From NCBI GenBank assembly GCA_016717205.1, contig JADKGC010000007.1, positions 336,327 to 400,326 on the forward strand: a stretch of DNA of 64,000 nt, in the 5' to 3' direction. Each line of letters opens with the position of its first letter. Position 1 is the first letter of the stretch. Shown one piece after another: positions 43,479 through 52,448 of this stretch. The notes below the pieces were generated by a model. It was not told where the DNA came from, made no database searches, and saw only the letters and a list, made by a program, of their open reading frames with translations. The stretch is from Candidatus Flexifilum breve. GTDB taxonomy: Bacteria; Chloroflexota; Anaerolineae; Aggregatilineales; Phototrophicaceae. A program made the position numbers and the translations under genes.

Positions 43479-43497
43479 AATTGGCACGGAGACGCCT

Positions 43498-45261
43498 ATG
43501 GTTACTTATACTGAACGCCCGTGGTTGAAAAAATACGATCCGGGGGTGGCTCACTCCCTCGAACCGTATCCCGATATTCCGCTCCAGAACTTCCTGAAAG
43601 ACAGTGCCAACAAGTACCCCAAGAACGTCGCTCTCGTCACCAGTGCGCATCTCCCAGTTCTCGGACGTGTGGCAGCGGAAATCAACTACGAGCAGCTCGA
43701 TCAAGCGACGGATGCCTTAGCCGTCGCACTCATCGATCTCGGTCTCAAAAAAGGAGATCGAGTCGCCTTGGTGATGCCGAACACGGCCGCCTTTGTCATC
43801 AGCTATTTCGGCGTGTTAAAGGCGGGCGGCGTCGTCTCGGCGACCAATCCCACCTATCCCGCCGAAAAGATGCAGGCTCAGATCAACGACTGTGGCGCGG
43901 AGATCGTCATCACCCTTTCGATGTTCTACAAGACCATTAAAGAGATTCAGCCGCGCACCAAACTCAAGACCGTCATCGTCACCAATGTTAAAGAGTATTT
44001 GCCCTCTGCCGCCCGCGTCCTGTTCCAGATCGCCAAAGAGAAAAAAGGCGGGCATTTTCTCGATGCATTAGCCTCCGGCGATCAGTGGCTGCAAGCACTG
44101 CTCACGAAGTTTGCTGGGCGCAAACCCAATGTCACTGTGACCGGTTCCGATCTTGCGATCTTCCAGTATACGGGCGGCACAACAGGCATCCCGAAAGCCG
44201 CCATGTCGAATCACAAAGCGCTGGTGGCCAATACGCTGCAGTGTCGCGAAGTGCTGCTCGGCGGCGATAAAAGTGGCACCAGCAGTTCCGAAGTCTTCCT
44301 CGGCGCGATTCCGTTCTTCCATGTCTACGGTCTCGTGACCGTAGTCAGCTTCGCCATGACCCTCGGTGCGCGCATCGTGCTCGTGCCGAATGCCCGCGAT
44401 CTGGATGACGTGCTTGACACCATCGACAAATTTAAGCCCACTATCTTCATGGGTGTCCCGGCGCTCTACAACGCGCTCAACAACCATGCCACCGTCAAGT
44501 CCGGCAAGGTCAGTTTACGCAGCATTCGCGTGTGTATGAGCGGTTCCGCACCGCTGCCACCCTCCACCAAACGCGAGTTTGAAGGTCTGAGCGGCGGCAA
44601 GCTGCTGGAAGGCTTTGGCATGAGCGAAGCGCCGACGGCTACCCACGCCAACCCGCTCAACGGCGAAAATCGCACCGGTTCCATCGGCCTGCCCTTCCCC
44701 GACATGGACATGCGCATCGTCAGCTTGGACGACGGCGTGACCGATCTGCCCGTCGGCGAAATTGGCGAGCTGGTCATGACCGGGCCGCAGTTGATGGTCG
44801 GCTACCACGGCATGCCCACGGAAACGGCTAACACCCTGCGCGAGAAGGATGGCAAAAAGTGGTTGTACACGGGCGATATCGCCCGCATGGACGACGACGG
44901 CTACTTCTACATCGTCGACCGCAAGAAAGACATGGCGCTCATCGGCGGCTTTAATGTCTATCCGAACAACGTTGAAAAAGTGATCGCCAGCCATCCCGCC
45001 GTGCTCGAAGTCGGCGTCGCCGCCATTCCGCACCCGGAGAAAGACGGGCAAGAGGCGCTCAAAGCGTGGGTCGTGCTGCGTCCCGGTCAGACCGCGACCG
45101 CCGACGACCTCGTTGCGCACGCGCGCAAGTCGCTGGCGCCGTACGAATGTCCGACGCGCTTCGCCTTTGTCGACGCGCTGCCTAAAACAACCGTCGGCAA
45201 GACACTGCGCCGCGAGTTGGTGCAGATGGAAATAGCCGAACGCGAAAAAGCGCAAAGCTAG
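43498..45261 (+). CDS. fadD: long-chain fatty acid-CoA ligase
   Basis: The 587-residue AMP-forming ligase activates fatty acids as CoA esters. The P-loop motif is YTGGTTGIPKAAMSN (about 222-236); GFGMSEAPTATHANP, YTGDIARMDDDGYFYIVDRKKD and the C-terminal catalytic Lys in TVGKTLRREL are all present. ATG 43498 has GGAG upstream. Promoter and operator palindrome are described separately; a terminator follows. Chain-length preference cannot be read from sequence. The preceding thioesterase suggests a common role in acyl-CoA turnover. Confidence 0.93.
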   Translation: MVTYTERPWLKKYDPGVAHSLEPYPDIPLQNFLKDSANKYPKNVALVTSAHLPVLGRVAAEINYEQLDQATDALAVALIDLGLKKGDRVALVMPNTAAFVISYFGVLKAGGVVSATNPTYPAEKMQAQINDCGAEIVITLSMFYKTIKEIQPRTKLKTVIVTNVKEYLPSAARVLFQIAKEKKGGHFLDALASGDQWLQALLTKFAGRKPNVTVTGSDLAIFQYTGGTTGIPKAAMSNHKALVANTLQCREVLLGGDKSGTSSSEVFLGAIPFFHVYGLVTVVSFAMTLGARIVLVPNARDLDDVLDTIDKFKPTIFMGVPALYNALNNHATVKSGKVSLRSIRVCMSGSAPLPPSTKREFEGLSGGKLLEGFGMSEAPTATHANPLNGENRTGSIGLPFPDMDMRIVSLDDGVTDLPVGEIGELVMTGPQLMVGYHGMPTETANTLREKDGKKWLYTGDIARMDDDGYFYIVDRKKDMALIGGFNVYPNNVEKVIASHPAVLEVGVAAIPHPEKDGQEALKAWVVLRPGQTATADDLVAHARKSLAPYECPTRFAFVDALPKTTVGKTLRRELVQMEIAEREKAQS

Positions 45262-45277
45262 TTCGTTCAAGCATTCA

Positions 45278-45310
45278 ACAGGACGGGAGATTTCCCGTCT
45301 TGTTCTTTTA
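45278..45310 (+). terminator. Rho-independent terminator after fadD
   Basis: A stem centred on GACGGGA (45282-45288) and TCCCGTC (45293-45299), extended by ACA/TGT, followed by TTCTTTT. 17 nt after the stop. Confidence 0.8.
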
Positions 45311-45328
45311 ACGTACCGGCTGAATAAG

Positions 45329-45871
45329 TCAGCTCAGCGGAGCAGTCGTTTCACCGCGCTGCAAGTAATAGCCCCGGTAAAAAGCGCGCGCTGGCCCCCG
45401 GTTCAGGTACCACAGCACGTACAAGGTGATCAACCCGCTTAGGGCTAAACGCGCATAGATCAGCGGCGTCGTCAGGCTCTGACCGGAATCCAGACCACTG
45501 TTAATATCCGGTGGGGCGTTCAATGTGGCGACGCTCGTGATCACCGTCACCGTGAGCAGAGTCAACACCGCCCCGAGCATGACGCCGCGAATCCAGCGGG
45601 GCCGACCAAGCCACGCGCCGATGGCGATCACGAGGAACAGCGCACTGGTGCCCACTTGAAATGCCGTCGCACCGTTCGCCCCCCCCTCCAGTTCGCTCCC
45701 CACCGCAACGGGCCGCACTGTTCCCGTTCCATCGGGTGACGGCAGATCAACTTGACTCAAGCGATATTGAATGATCAAGGGCGCGGCCACTTGCAGCAGT
45801 GGCAGCACGGTGAATAACATGACGCTGGCGAGAATTGCCAGTGATACACCTAATGTCCGTGGTGGCTTCAT
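45329..45871 (-). CDS. integral membrane protein of unknown function
   Basis: The 180-residue protein has about four transmembrane helices (about 12-34, 72-90, 95-115, 135-155) with an outside loop after the first. Arg-rich tail (RGPARAFYRGYYLQRGE) is cytoplasmic by the positive-inside rule. No conserved motif recognised. Start ATG 45871. Convergent with fadD and divergent from the SARP gene. Confidence 0.72.
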   Translation of the reverse strand: MKPPRTLGVSLAILASVMLFTVLPLLQVAAPLIIQYRLSQVDLPSPDGTGTVRPVAVGSELEGGANGATAFQVGTSALFLVIAIGAWLGRPRWIRGVMLGAVLTLLTVTVITSVATLNAPPDINSGLDSGQSLTTPLIYARLALSGLITLYVLWYLNRGPARAFYRGYYLQRGETTAPLS

Positions 45872-45942
45872 CTGCCAAACCCTTTGTAGAATTCTGTAAG
45901 TGACATTGATATATTCTATTCAATTAACCAATAAGGCCTTCG

Positions 45943-45971
45943 TTGACAAACATTAGCAATGCGCTTATGTT
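45943..45971 (+). promoter_or_regulatory. probable promoter of the SARP regulator gene
   Basis: A perfect TTGACA (45943-45948), 17-bp spacer and -10-like TATGTT (45966-45971) lie in an AT-rich stretch 55 bp before the start codon. Confidence 0.55.
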
Positions 45972-46010
45972 ATATGATATGATACAGCCATCTTTTTACT
46001 GACGTCTGGG

Positions 46011-46024
46011 GGAGTTATAACTCC
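46011..46024 (+). promoter_or_regulatory. palindrome covering the ribosome-binding site of the SARP gene
   Basis: The 14-bp perfect inverted repeat GGAGTTATAACTCC ends one base before the start ATG at 46026. In RNA it would pair the Shine-Dalgarno GGAG with CUCC, so translation may be limited by this hairpin, or a dimeric protein may bind the DNA. Confidence 0.5.
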
Positions 46025-46025
46025 A

Positions 46026-46928
46026 ATGAAGCTTCATCGGGTATTAGAGCAATCGTTTGAAACCTTCCAAGAGCAGTCAGAAGCCGCCCGGGTCACCTTG
46101 CTCCATCCACGCAGTCGCTATCGTTCGCTCTTGGTGGCGCGCTTAATCAACTCCTCTGAATTTCCCGCGTTCTATTATGCCCTTGGTCCAGATGATATAA
46201 ATCTTTCTTCATTCCTGTCTGGTATTACGCACGATCTCGCCAATCAACATCCCACCTTCGGTCGGCATTTGAATATGCTGCCCTCCGAAAGCGAGAGCAA
46301 TCTGAATGCAATCATAACAACTTTTGCGCGCGATATCGGCGAGTTAAGCGAAAAACCCTTCTACTTAATCCTTGACGAGTATGATCGCAGCGATGAAGCT
46401 GATGACATTCAGATGTTCATCGAAAAGCTCACCGCGCATTTGCCCGAACACTGCAAACTGATCATCAACAGCCGCACCCTGCCCCGGTTACCGTGGGTCT
46501 CGATGATCGCGCGCGGCGACGCCGTCATCATTGAAGATGAGCAGGTGATCCGCCGCGACTTCTACGAGATTCAGGGCAAAGGTTCCAAAATGCTGGAGGT
46601 TTATGCGCTGGGTCCCGGTTTCGTCTTGCTCAATGACCAGCCCATCGACTCGTGGGAAGGCCACCTACCCCGCCTGCTCTTCTTCTTTGCGTTGGATCGA
46701 CCGGTGATCACCCGCTCGGAGATTTGCCAGGCGTTTTGGCCGGAACTCGACATGGATCAAGCGGTGAACGTTTTCCATGTGACCAAACGCCGCCTGCATA
46801 AGGCGCTGGATATGGATGTCCTCGTCCACGACGAAGGCTACTACCGCGTCAATCCCGATCTCGATATCTACTATGATGTGATGCACTATGTCGCTCACCT
46901 GATGGACGCGCGATCAACGCAGCAGTAA
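46026..46928 (+). CDS. SARP-family regulator with degenerate ATPase domain, frameshifted
   Basis: The first 300 codons encode a MalT/STAND-like ATPase domain (about 15-165) with a clear Walker B (FYLILDEYD, D117-E118), but no GxxGxGKS/T loop where Walker A should be (VTLLHPRSRYRSLL). An OmpR-type winged helix follows (about 190-290; RLLFFFALDRPVITRSEICQ). The reading stops at 46928 just as the BTAD domain should begin, and BTAD continues in another frame from about 46912. One extra base between 46903 and 46925 explains this; correction gives 423 residues. ATG 46026 lies after a palindrome covering the SD. Targets unknown. Confidence 0.82.
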   Translation: MKLHRVLEQSFETFQEQSEAARVTLLHPRSRYRSLLVARLINSSEFPAFYYALGPDDINLSSFLSGITHDLANQHPTFGRHLNMLPSESESNLNAIITTFARDIGELSEKPFYLILDEYDRSDEADDIQMFIEKLTAHLPEHCKLIINSRTLPRLPWVSMIARGDAVIIEDEQVIRRDFYEIQGKGSKMLEVYALGPGFVLLNDQPIDSWEGHLPRLLFFFALDRPVITRSEICQAFWPELDMDQAVNVFHVTKRRLHKALDMDVLVHDEGYYRVNPDLDIYYDVMHYVAHLMDARSTQQ

Positions 46929-47298
46929 TACCTTGGCCGCTTGGCAGCGCACCGTCGATTTGTACCGCGGGCCATTCCTGCAAGGGCATAACGATGGCTG
47001 GATTCAGGATCGCCGCGCCGATTTCCGCGCTGGTTATCTCGAAGCCCTGATGAATATGGCCCAGTATCGCCTCGCCGAAGATCGCCCCGAACACGCCTTG
47101 TCGCTTTACCAGCGCGCGCTGAGTGAAGACAATCAGCGTGAAGACCTGCATCGCGAAGTCATGAACCTCTTCTCGAAGCTCGGTCGGCGCAGCGAGGCCG
47201 CCGCCCATTATCAACGCCTATGCGACGACTTCGGACGCGCCGGAATCGTCGTCTCCGATGAAACAAACCGCTTATACCAGCAAATCATGACCCTGTAG
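46912..47298 (+). CDS. BTAD domain of the SARP regulator, in a shifted frame
   Basis: This frame reads DQRSSNTLAAWQRTVDLYRG and then the TPR-like helices of a bacterial transcriptional activation domain (GWIQDRRADFRAGYLEALMN, AEDRPEHALSLYQRALSED, LGRRSEAAAHYQRLCDDF). It completes the gene beginning at 46026. A TTG at 46933 could start it alone but has no ribosome-binding site. A strong terminator follows. Confidence 0.82.
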   Translation, partial: DQRSSNTLAAWQRTVDLYRGPFLQGHNDGWIQDRRADFRAGYLEALMNMAQYRLAEDRPEHALSLYQRALSEDNQREDLHREVMNLFSKLGRRSEAAAHYQRLCDDFGRAGIVVSDETNRLYQQIMTL

Positions 47299-47304
47299 AC
47301 CCAG

Positions 47305-47329
47305 ATGCCTGCGCTTGCAGGCATTTTTT
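47305..47329 (+). terminator. Rho-independent terminator after the SARP gene
   Basis: A perfect 8-bp stem ATGCCTGC (47305-47312) with GCAGGCAT (47317-47324), GCTT loop and a run of six Ts, beginning 7 nt after the stop. Confidence 0.93.
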
Positions 47330-47370
47330 GTCTCTGGTATCCTCGCATTTTCCACTTGAGGAGCCAACCT

Positions 47371-48351
47371 ATGCGCGCTTTACTACTTGATCGCCCCGGT
47401 GCCCTTGAACATCTTCGGATCGGTGAAGCCCCGCTCCCAGAACCCGGGCCGGGAGAACTGCGCGTCCGCGTTCACGCGGTCGGCCTCAATCCGGTCGATT
47501 ATAAACTCGCGCGCGGCGGTCACCCGGCTTGGCGGTACCCGTTCATCCTTGGCCTCGACGTCGCCGGCACGGTTGACGCTCTCGGTCCGGGAGCGGAGCC
47601 GTGGTCGCTCGGCGACCGCATCGCCTATCACGGTGACTTGTCGCGGCCCGGCGGACTAGCCGAGTTTGCGATTGTTCCGGCGCATGTGACGGCTCGCATC
47701 CCCGACTCCGTCAGCTTTGTGGATGCCGCCGCTCTCCCCTGTGCCGGCATGACCGCCTATCAGGCACTGTATCACAAAACGACCATCCGCGCGGGCAGTT
47801 CCCTGCTCGTTCAGGCTGGCGCGGGCGGCGTGGGCGGCTTCACCATCCAGATGGCGCGGCTCCACAGCGTCCAAGTGATCACGACGGCGTCTGCGCGCAA
47901 CCATGACTACGTGCGCACCTTGGGCGCGAACCACGTGATTGACTATCAAACTGAGAATGTGGTGGAGCGTGTGTTGGAGATCACCCAAGGGCGTGGTGTA
48001 GACATCGTGATCGATACGTTGGGGGCCGAGAGTGCGGCAGTTGGCCTAAAATTACTCGCCTTCAACGGTCACCTGATGTGTATCGATGACACACCGCCTG
48101 TCAATGCTCTCGACTTTGGCAAGGCTGTTTCTATCCATGCCATTATGCTCGGTGGCGCGCATCTGCAGCACGACTATCCGTGGCAGCGCGCCATGTGTGT
48201 GGATCTCACCAACTTGATGGACATGCTGGAGGCCAAAGTTATTCACTCCATGGTAACGCAGGTGGTCTCTCTTGAAAAGACCGCCGAAGCCTTGCTCGCC
48301 CTCGAACGGCGGCACGTGCGCGGCAAAATCGTCACCCAGCTAATTGAGTAG
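47371..48351 (+). CDS. quinone oxidoreductase-like MDR protein
   Basis: The 326-residue zinc-free medium-chain reductase has the GroES-like domain (HAVGLNPVDYKLARG, GLDVAGTV) and a Rossmann domain with VQAGAGGVGGFTIQMAR, the NADPH-binding AxxGGVG form of quinone oxidoreductases. It lacks zinc ligands. ATG 47371 has GAGGAG eight bases upstream. Reading from 47305 would pass through the terminator and was rejected. It is followed by a convergent ThuA-like gene with a GC-rich hairpin between. Substrate probably a quinone or enone. Confidence 0.9.
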   Translation: MRALLLDRPGALEHLRIGEAPLPEPGPGELRVRVHAVGLNPVDYKLARGGHPAWRYPFILGLDVAGTVDALGPGAEPWSLGDRIAYHGDLSRPGGLAEFAIVPAHVTARIPDSVSFVDAAALPCAGMTAYQALYHKTTIRAGSSLLVQAGAGGVGGFTIQMARLHSVQVITTASARNHDYVRTLGANHVIDYQTENVVERVLEITQGRGVDIVIDTLGAESAAVGLKLLAFNGHLMCIDDTPPVNALDFGKAVSIHAIMLGGAHLQHDYPWQRAMCVDLTNLMDMLEAKVIHSMVTQVVSLEKTAEALLALERRHVRGKIVTQLIE

Positions 48352-48378
48352 CGGCGCGATCCCGGTGGATCGCGCCGC
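48351..48378. terminator. bidirectional terminator hairpin
   Basis: A perfect 12-bp stem GCGGCGCGATCC (48351-48362) with GGATCGCGCCGC (48367-48378) and a CGGT loop lies between convergent genes, without a strong T-tract on either strand. Confidence 0.7.
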
Positions 48379-48387
48379 CTATCTGCA

Positions 48388-49035
48388 CTATTTGCTCGCC
48401 CACAACAGCCCGCGCCGCACGATTTCGCGGGCTTCGGGCACATCGAAGTCTTTCGCCACATGGCCGAGCGAGCAGTAGAACACCCGCCCCATCCCCCACG
48501 ACCGCGTCCACACGACCGGCATCACCGTTCCGGCGATCCAGCCAACATAATCACCAGTGAAGGTGGTCGTCGCCAGCACCTGATTTGATGGATCGACATG
48601 CATATAGTACTGTTCGGAGTGCATGTGGAAGTCGCTCAACCCATGTGTGATCGGGTGGCCGTGGTTGGTGATGTTCACCTTGTAGTCGATGATGTTGCCG
48701 GGGTGCGCGACCCACTGCCCACCCACCATAAACTGGTAGTCGGTGTTCTCGCGGAACGAGTCGCCCATTGTGCCGTGCCACCCGCCCACCCCAACGCCTT
48801 CTGAGACCGCATTTAGCAAGCCTTTGGCCTGCTCACCGGTAATCTTGCCCATCGTCCACGTGGGTATGATCAAATCGAGGCCGCGCAGCTTCTCCGCATC
48901 GAGGTATACATCCAGCGTATCGCTGATTTCCACTTCGTAGTCGGCCTCACGCAGCAGACTCGCAAACACATTCGCCGACTCGAAGGGTGTGTGACCATCC
49001 CAGCCACCCGCGACAAACAACGCTTTCTTCGTCAT
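48388..49035 (-). CDS. ThuA-like domain protein
   Basis: The 215-residue protein has the ThuA (trehalose-utilisation-like) glutamine-amidotransferase-like fold: ALFVAGGWDGHTP, LDLIIPTWTMG, GGWHGTMGDSF, NHGHPITHGL, RVFYCSLGHVAKDF. These proteins often act on keto-sugars or glycosides, but their chemistry is not settled. Start ATG 49035 has GGAG about ten bases away. It may be co-transcribed with the sugar kinase whose stop lies 96 bp upstream on the same strand. Confidence 0.88.
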   Translation of the reverse strand: MTKKALFVAGGWDGHTPFESANVFASLLREADYEVEISDTLDVYLDAEKLRGLDLIIPTWTMGKITGEQAKGLLNAVSEGVGVGGWHGTMGDSFRENTDYQFMVGGQWVAHPGNIIDYKVNITNHGHPITHGLSDFHMHSEQYYMHVDPSNQVLATTTFTGDYVGWIAGTVMPVVWTRSWGMGRVFYCSLGHVAKDFDVPEAREIVRRGLLWASK

Positions 49036-49131
49036 AATTCATGTATCTCCTGCTTCATTCCGATTGTCGCGCACACGGACAATCGATCTGCCAATACGCG
49101 TACTCTGAATTTCCAAAGCTTGATCGCTGGC

Positions 49132-50070
49132 CTAGGATGTTTCCAATTGGGTGACCGTGACGCCCGGACGAATGGCATCAACATCACCGCGCTGCAACCG
49201 CCCGGCACCGATCATCAATGTGTTCGCCGTCCCACAAGCGACCCCCAATCGCAGTGCGTCAGGGAGGCGGCTGCCGCTCACGACCGCTGACGAGAAGCCC
49301 GCGACCAGCGAGTCACCGGAACCAACCGCACTGATGGCGTGAACTCGCGGCGGGATGGCCTGCCACATAAGCTCGCCATCGGTCAGCAAGGCGCCGTGCT
49401 TGCCCAGTGACAGGATGACCGTCGTCTGGTGCCGTCGTGCAACTTCCTGCGCCGCCGTGCGCTGCTGTTCAACCGTATCAAGTGGGGTCTGCAATATTTC
49501 GGCCAGTTCTGTCTGATTAGGCTTAACATACGTGGGCTGCGCCAGTAAGCCGAGCTGCAGGGCATCCTTGCTCGCATCGAGCAGGGTGGGAACACCCGCC
49601 GTCCGCGCCAAATCGATCAACTGCGCGTAGATGTTGCGCGGTGCGCCGGGCGGCAGACTGCCGCTCAACACAAGCAGCTGCGCCTTACTCAGCCACCCCT
49701 CCACCGTCGCCAGCAGCATTTCCACTTCTTCAGGTTGCACGGGCACGCCGGACTCGTAGATCTCCGTAATCACGTTGGTGCTCGCATCCACGACCGAGGT
49801 ACAAGTGCGGGACTCAACGGCGGTCGTTACAAATGCGTCGCGCACCCCTTCCTGTCGGAGCTGGGCCAAAATAAACTGGCCAGCATAACCACCTACCCAC
49901 CCGGTGACAGCTGCAGGTTGACCGAGTGTGTTCAACACGCGCGCGACGTTGCAGCCTTTGCCGCCCGCGAGCGACAGCACCGACTTCGGTCGATGGATCT
50001 GTCCCAACTCAAAATGATCCACCACAATCGTCTTGTCGATGGCCGCATTCAGGTTCACACACAGGATCAT
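49132..50070 (-). CDS. PfkB-family sugar kinase (1-phosphofructokinase-like)
   Basis: The 312-residue kinase has the ribokinase fold: GGKGCNVARVL near the N terminus, SGSLPPG, and the anion-hole/catalytic GSGDSLVAGF (Asp as base). The LNAAIDKT start and LAGGKG motif are those of FruK/LacC-type hexose-phosphate kinases rather than ribokinase. It probably phosphorylates fructose 1-phosphate or tagatose 6-phosphate. No PTS genes adjoin it. Start ATG 50070, downstream of a tRNA gene on the same strand. Confidence 0.9.
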   Translation of the reverse strand: MILCVNLNAAIDKTIVVDHFELGQIHRPKSVLSLAGGKGCNVARVLNTLGQPAAVTGWVGGYAGQFILAQLRQEGVRDAFVTTAVESRTCTSVVDASTNVITEIYESGVPVQPEEVEMLLATVEGWLSKAQLLVLSGSLPPGAPRNIYAQLIDLARTAGVPTLLDASKDALQLGLLAQPTYVKPNQTELAEILQTPLDTVEQQRTAAQEVARRHQTTVILSLGKHGALLTDGELMWQAIPPRVHAISAVGSGDSLVAGFSSAVVSGSRLPDALRLGVACGTANTLMIGAGRLQRGDVDAIRPGVTVTQLETS

Positions 50071-50155
50071 AAGTTGTACTCAGGTGGGTTAGCGCTCAAC
50101 CAAATAGCCAGTCAGACGATAGCCGGACGCACGAGGGTCAAGTGAAGAAAAACAG

Positions 50156-50228
50156 CGCCCCTGACAGGATTCGAACCTACAACCTCAGACTTAGAAGGTC
50201 TTTGCTCTGTCCATTGAGCTACAGGGGC
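50156..50228 (-). tRNA. tRNA-Arg (anticodon TCT)
   Basis: On the minus strand a full cloverleaf of 73 nt: acceptor GCCCCTG/CAGGGGC, D-stem GCTC/GAGC, anticodon stem AGAC/GTCT with loop CTTCTAA (anticodon TCT, reads AGA), T-arm with TTCGAAT, discriminator G. CCA is not encoded. The stretch after its 3' end is T-rich (CTGTTTTTC). The 325 bp between the kinase and gyrB hold this tRNA and the gyrB promoter only. Confidence 0.95.
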
Positions 50229-50313
50229 AGCACACACTTGCGATTCTAGGAGCGTTCCGCTTGTCTGTCAAGGCAGACGCTCCCGCAGCAGTTAGAACAC
50301 TTGTTTTTGTGAA

Positions 50314-50342
50314 TTGAACTCCGCCCCAACGTGGGGTATAAT
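50314..50342 (+). promoter_or_regulatory. sigma70 promoter of gyrB
   Basis: -35 TTGAAC (50314-50319), 17-bp spacer, -10 TATAAT (50337-50342), about 55 bp before the gyrB start. Confidence 0.8.
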
Positions 50343-50395
50343 TAATGAAAGGACGTTTCCATTTTCACCATAAAATCTCGCGTATAGGAGTTGGA

Positions 50396-52375
50396 ATGGC
50401 GGACAAAGTCACTGCCCCGGTGTATAACGAGGACAGCATTCAGGCGCTCGATCCATTAGCGCATATTCGACTGCGCCCCGGTATGTATGTTGGGGGGACA
50501 GATATACGCGCAATTCACCACCTCATCTACGAAGTAGTGGATAATGCCGTCGACGAAGCGCTGGCTGGCCGCTGTGATCGCATCGTCGTGACTCTCTATG
50601 ACGACAATGTGGTATCGATCTCAGATAACGGTGTCGGCATCCCCGTAGGGCGACACAAGCAGTACCCGGACATCTCGACATTGGAAGTTGTACTGACCAA
50701 GGTCGGAGCGGGTGGCAAGTTCAACAACAGCGCCTATAAGGTCAGTGGTGGTTTGCACGGCGTCGGTGTCACTGCGGTGAACGCGCTCTCTGAACAGTTG
50801 GTGGCACAGGTATTCCGCGATGGTTACCTGTGGCAGCAGACCTACCGCGAAGGGCACCCCGTTGGCGATATCGAGCAGGTTCGCCCGCTGTCCGACGACG
50901 AAAGCACCGGGACAACCATCACCTTTAAACCGGACTTCAAAGTGCTGGAACACAACGAGTTCAGCTTTTCGACGCTCGCCCAGCGCTTCCGCGAAATGGC
51001 CTTCGTCACGCGCAAAGTGAGCATTACGCTGCGCGACGAGCGTATTCGTCCAATTCCCAAGGAAACCACCTTCTACTTCGAGGGCGGGGTTGAATCCTTT
51101 GTGCGCTACATCAACCGCACTCGCGATTCGATCCATCAGGTGGTCTACATGGATCGCGAAGTGACGATCACGCCGCCTGAGGGCAAAGCGCCCTACAATA
51201 TCGGCGTGGAAGTTGCTTTCCAGTACACCGACACGGCCGCGATCACGGAACTGGCGTTCGCCAATACCATCAACACGCCGGACGGCGGCATGCACCTGAC
51301 TGGTTTGCGTTCGGCTATTACCGGTGTGATCAATCGTTACGCGCGTAAGGCCAGCCTACTCAAAGAGAAAGATAGCAACTTCTCCGGTTCGGACACGCTC
51401 GAAGGCATCACGGCGATTGTCAGCATCAAGCACCCGCATCCCTCGTTTGAGAGCCAGACCAAGGTCAAGCTGATCAATCCCGAAGTGCAGGGCGCGGTGT
51501 CATCGGTCGTGACCGAGGCGTTCAACGAATTCCTCGAATTGAACCCGCGTGAAGCACGCAAAATCGTTGAAAAGTGCATGACCAGCATGCGCGCCCGTGA
51601 AGCCGCCCGCAAGGCGCGTGATTTGGTGCGCAGCGGTCCCAGTCTACTGGAAAGCTCTACCCTGCCCGGCAAACTCGCCGACTGCTCGTCGCATGGCGAC
51701 AACGCCGAAGTCTACATCGTCGAAGGCGACAGCGCCGGTGGCTCCGCCAAACAGGGCCGTGATCGCCATTTTCAGGCGATCCTGCCGCTGCGTGGCAAGA
51801 TCCTCAACACGGAGCGCGCTCGCCTCGACAAGATGCTCGACAACAACGAAATCAAGTCCTTGATCAGCGCGCTCGGGACTGGCATCAGCGATGACTTCAC
51901 TATCAATTCCCTGCGCTATGGCCGCGTCATCATCATGACGGACGCTGATGTCGATGGCAGCCACATCCGCACGCTGTTGTTGACGTTCTTCTTCCGCCAC
52001 ATGACATCGCTGATCACTGAAGGGCATCTCTACATCGCCCAACCGCCGATCTTCCGCCTGCAAGCGGGCAAAGATATCGAATACCTGTACATGGAAGCCG
52101 GCATGGGTGAAAACGAAATCCTCGCCCGCGCGCTCCACCGCTACAAGGAACCCGATAAGGTGAAGGTCAGCCGTTACAAGGGTCTCGGTGAAATGAACCC
52201 GGAACAGCTGTGGGAGACCACGATGGACCCGGCACGGCGCACGCTGCTGCAGGTCACCATCGATGATGCCGTAGAAGCAGATCGCGTATTTGACATGCTG
52301 ATGGGCACCAGCGTCCCGGAACGCCGCCGCTTCATTCAGACGCATGCTAAAACGGTGCGCAACCTCGACATCTAG
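50396..52375 (+). CDS. gyrB: DNA gyrase subunit B
   Basis: The 659-residue ATPase subunit of gyrase has the GHKL domain (YEVVDNAVDEALAG, SDNGVGIPV, SGGLHGVG), the transducer, and the Toprim domain with EGDSAGGSAKQGRDR, DADVDGSHIRTLL and YKGLGEMN. It works with GyrA (not here) to introduce negative supercoils. ATG 50396 has TAGGAG five bases upstream; the in-frame ATG 50345 lies close to the -10 box, so it was not chosen. The Toprim details (no large insertion) fit GyrB; a ParE assignment is less likely. A strong palindromic terminator follows. Confidence 0.95.
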   Translation: MADKVTAPVYNEDSIQALDPLAHIRLRPGMYVGGTDIRAIHHLIYEVVDNAVDEALAGRCDRIVVTLYDDNVVSISDNGVGIPVGRHKQYPDISTLEVVLTKVGAGGKFNNSAYKVSGGLHGVGVTAVNALSEQLVAQVFRDGYLWQQTYREGHPVGDIEQVRPLSDDESTGTTITFKPDFKVLEHNEFSFSTLAQRFREMAFVTRKVSITLRDERIRPIPKETTFYFEGGVESFVRYINRTRDSIHQVVYMDREVTITPPEGKAPYNIGVEVAFQYTDTAAITELAFANTINTPDGGMHLTGLRSAITGVINRYARKASLLKEKDSNFSGSDTLEGITAIVSIKHPHPSFESQTKVKLINPEVQGAVSSVVTEAFNEFLELNPREARKIVEKCMTSMRAREAARKARDLVRSGPSLLESSTLPGKLADCSSHGDNAEVYIVEGDSAGGSAKQGRDRHFQAILPLRGKILNTERARLDKMLDNNEIKSLISALGTGISDDFTINSLRYGRVIIMTDADVDGSHIRTLLLTFFFRHMTSLITEGHLYIAQPPIFRLQAGKDIEYLYMEAGMGENEILARALHRYKEPDKVKVSRYKGLGEMNPEQLWETTMDPARRTLLQVTIDDAVEADRVFDMLMGTSVPERRRFIQTHAKTVRNLDI

Positions 52376-52397
52376 ACCAGCATTCGCATCAAGACAC

Positions 52398-52427
52398 AAA
52401 CGGACGAGCCGTACGGCTCGTCCGTTT
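52398..52427. terminator. terminator after gyrB
   Basis: A perfect palindrome: AAACGGACGAGCC (52398-52410) pairs with GGCTCGTCCGTTT (52415-52427), central GTAC, followed by T and C. It separates gyrB from the convergent SnoaL-like gene. Confidence 0.88.
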
Positions 52428-52448
52428 TCCTGAAGCGCACACGCGGGT

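Noticed and set aside
47305..47370. Upstream start of the quinone-oxidoreductase-like gene
   Set aside because: These codons are the preceding terminator hairpin and T-tract; ATG 47371 has a ribosome-binding site.
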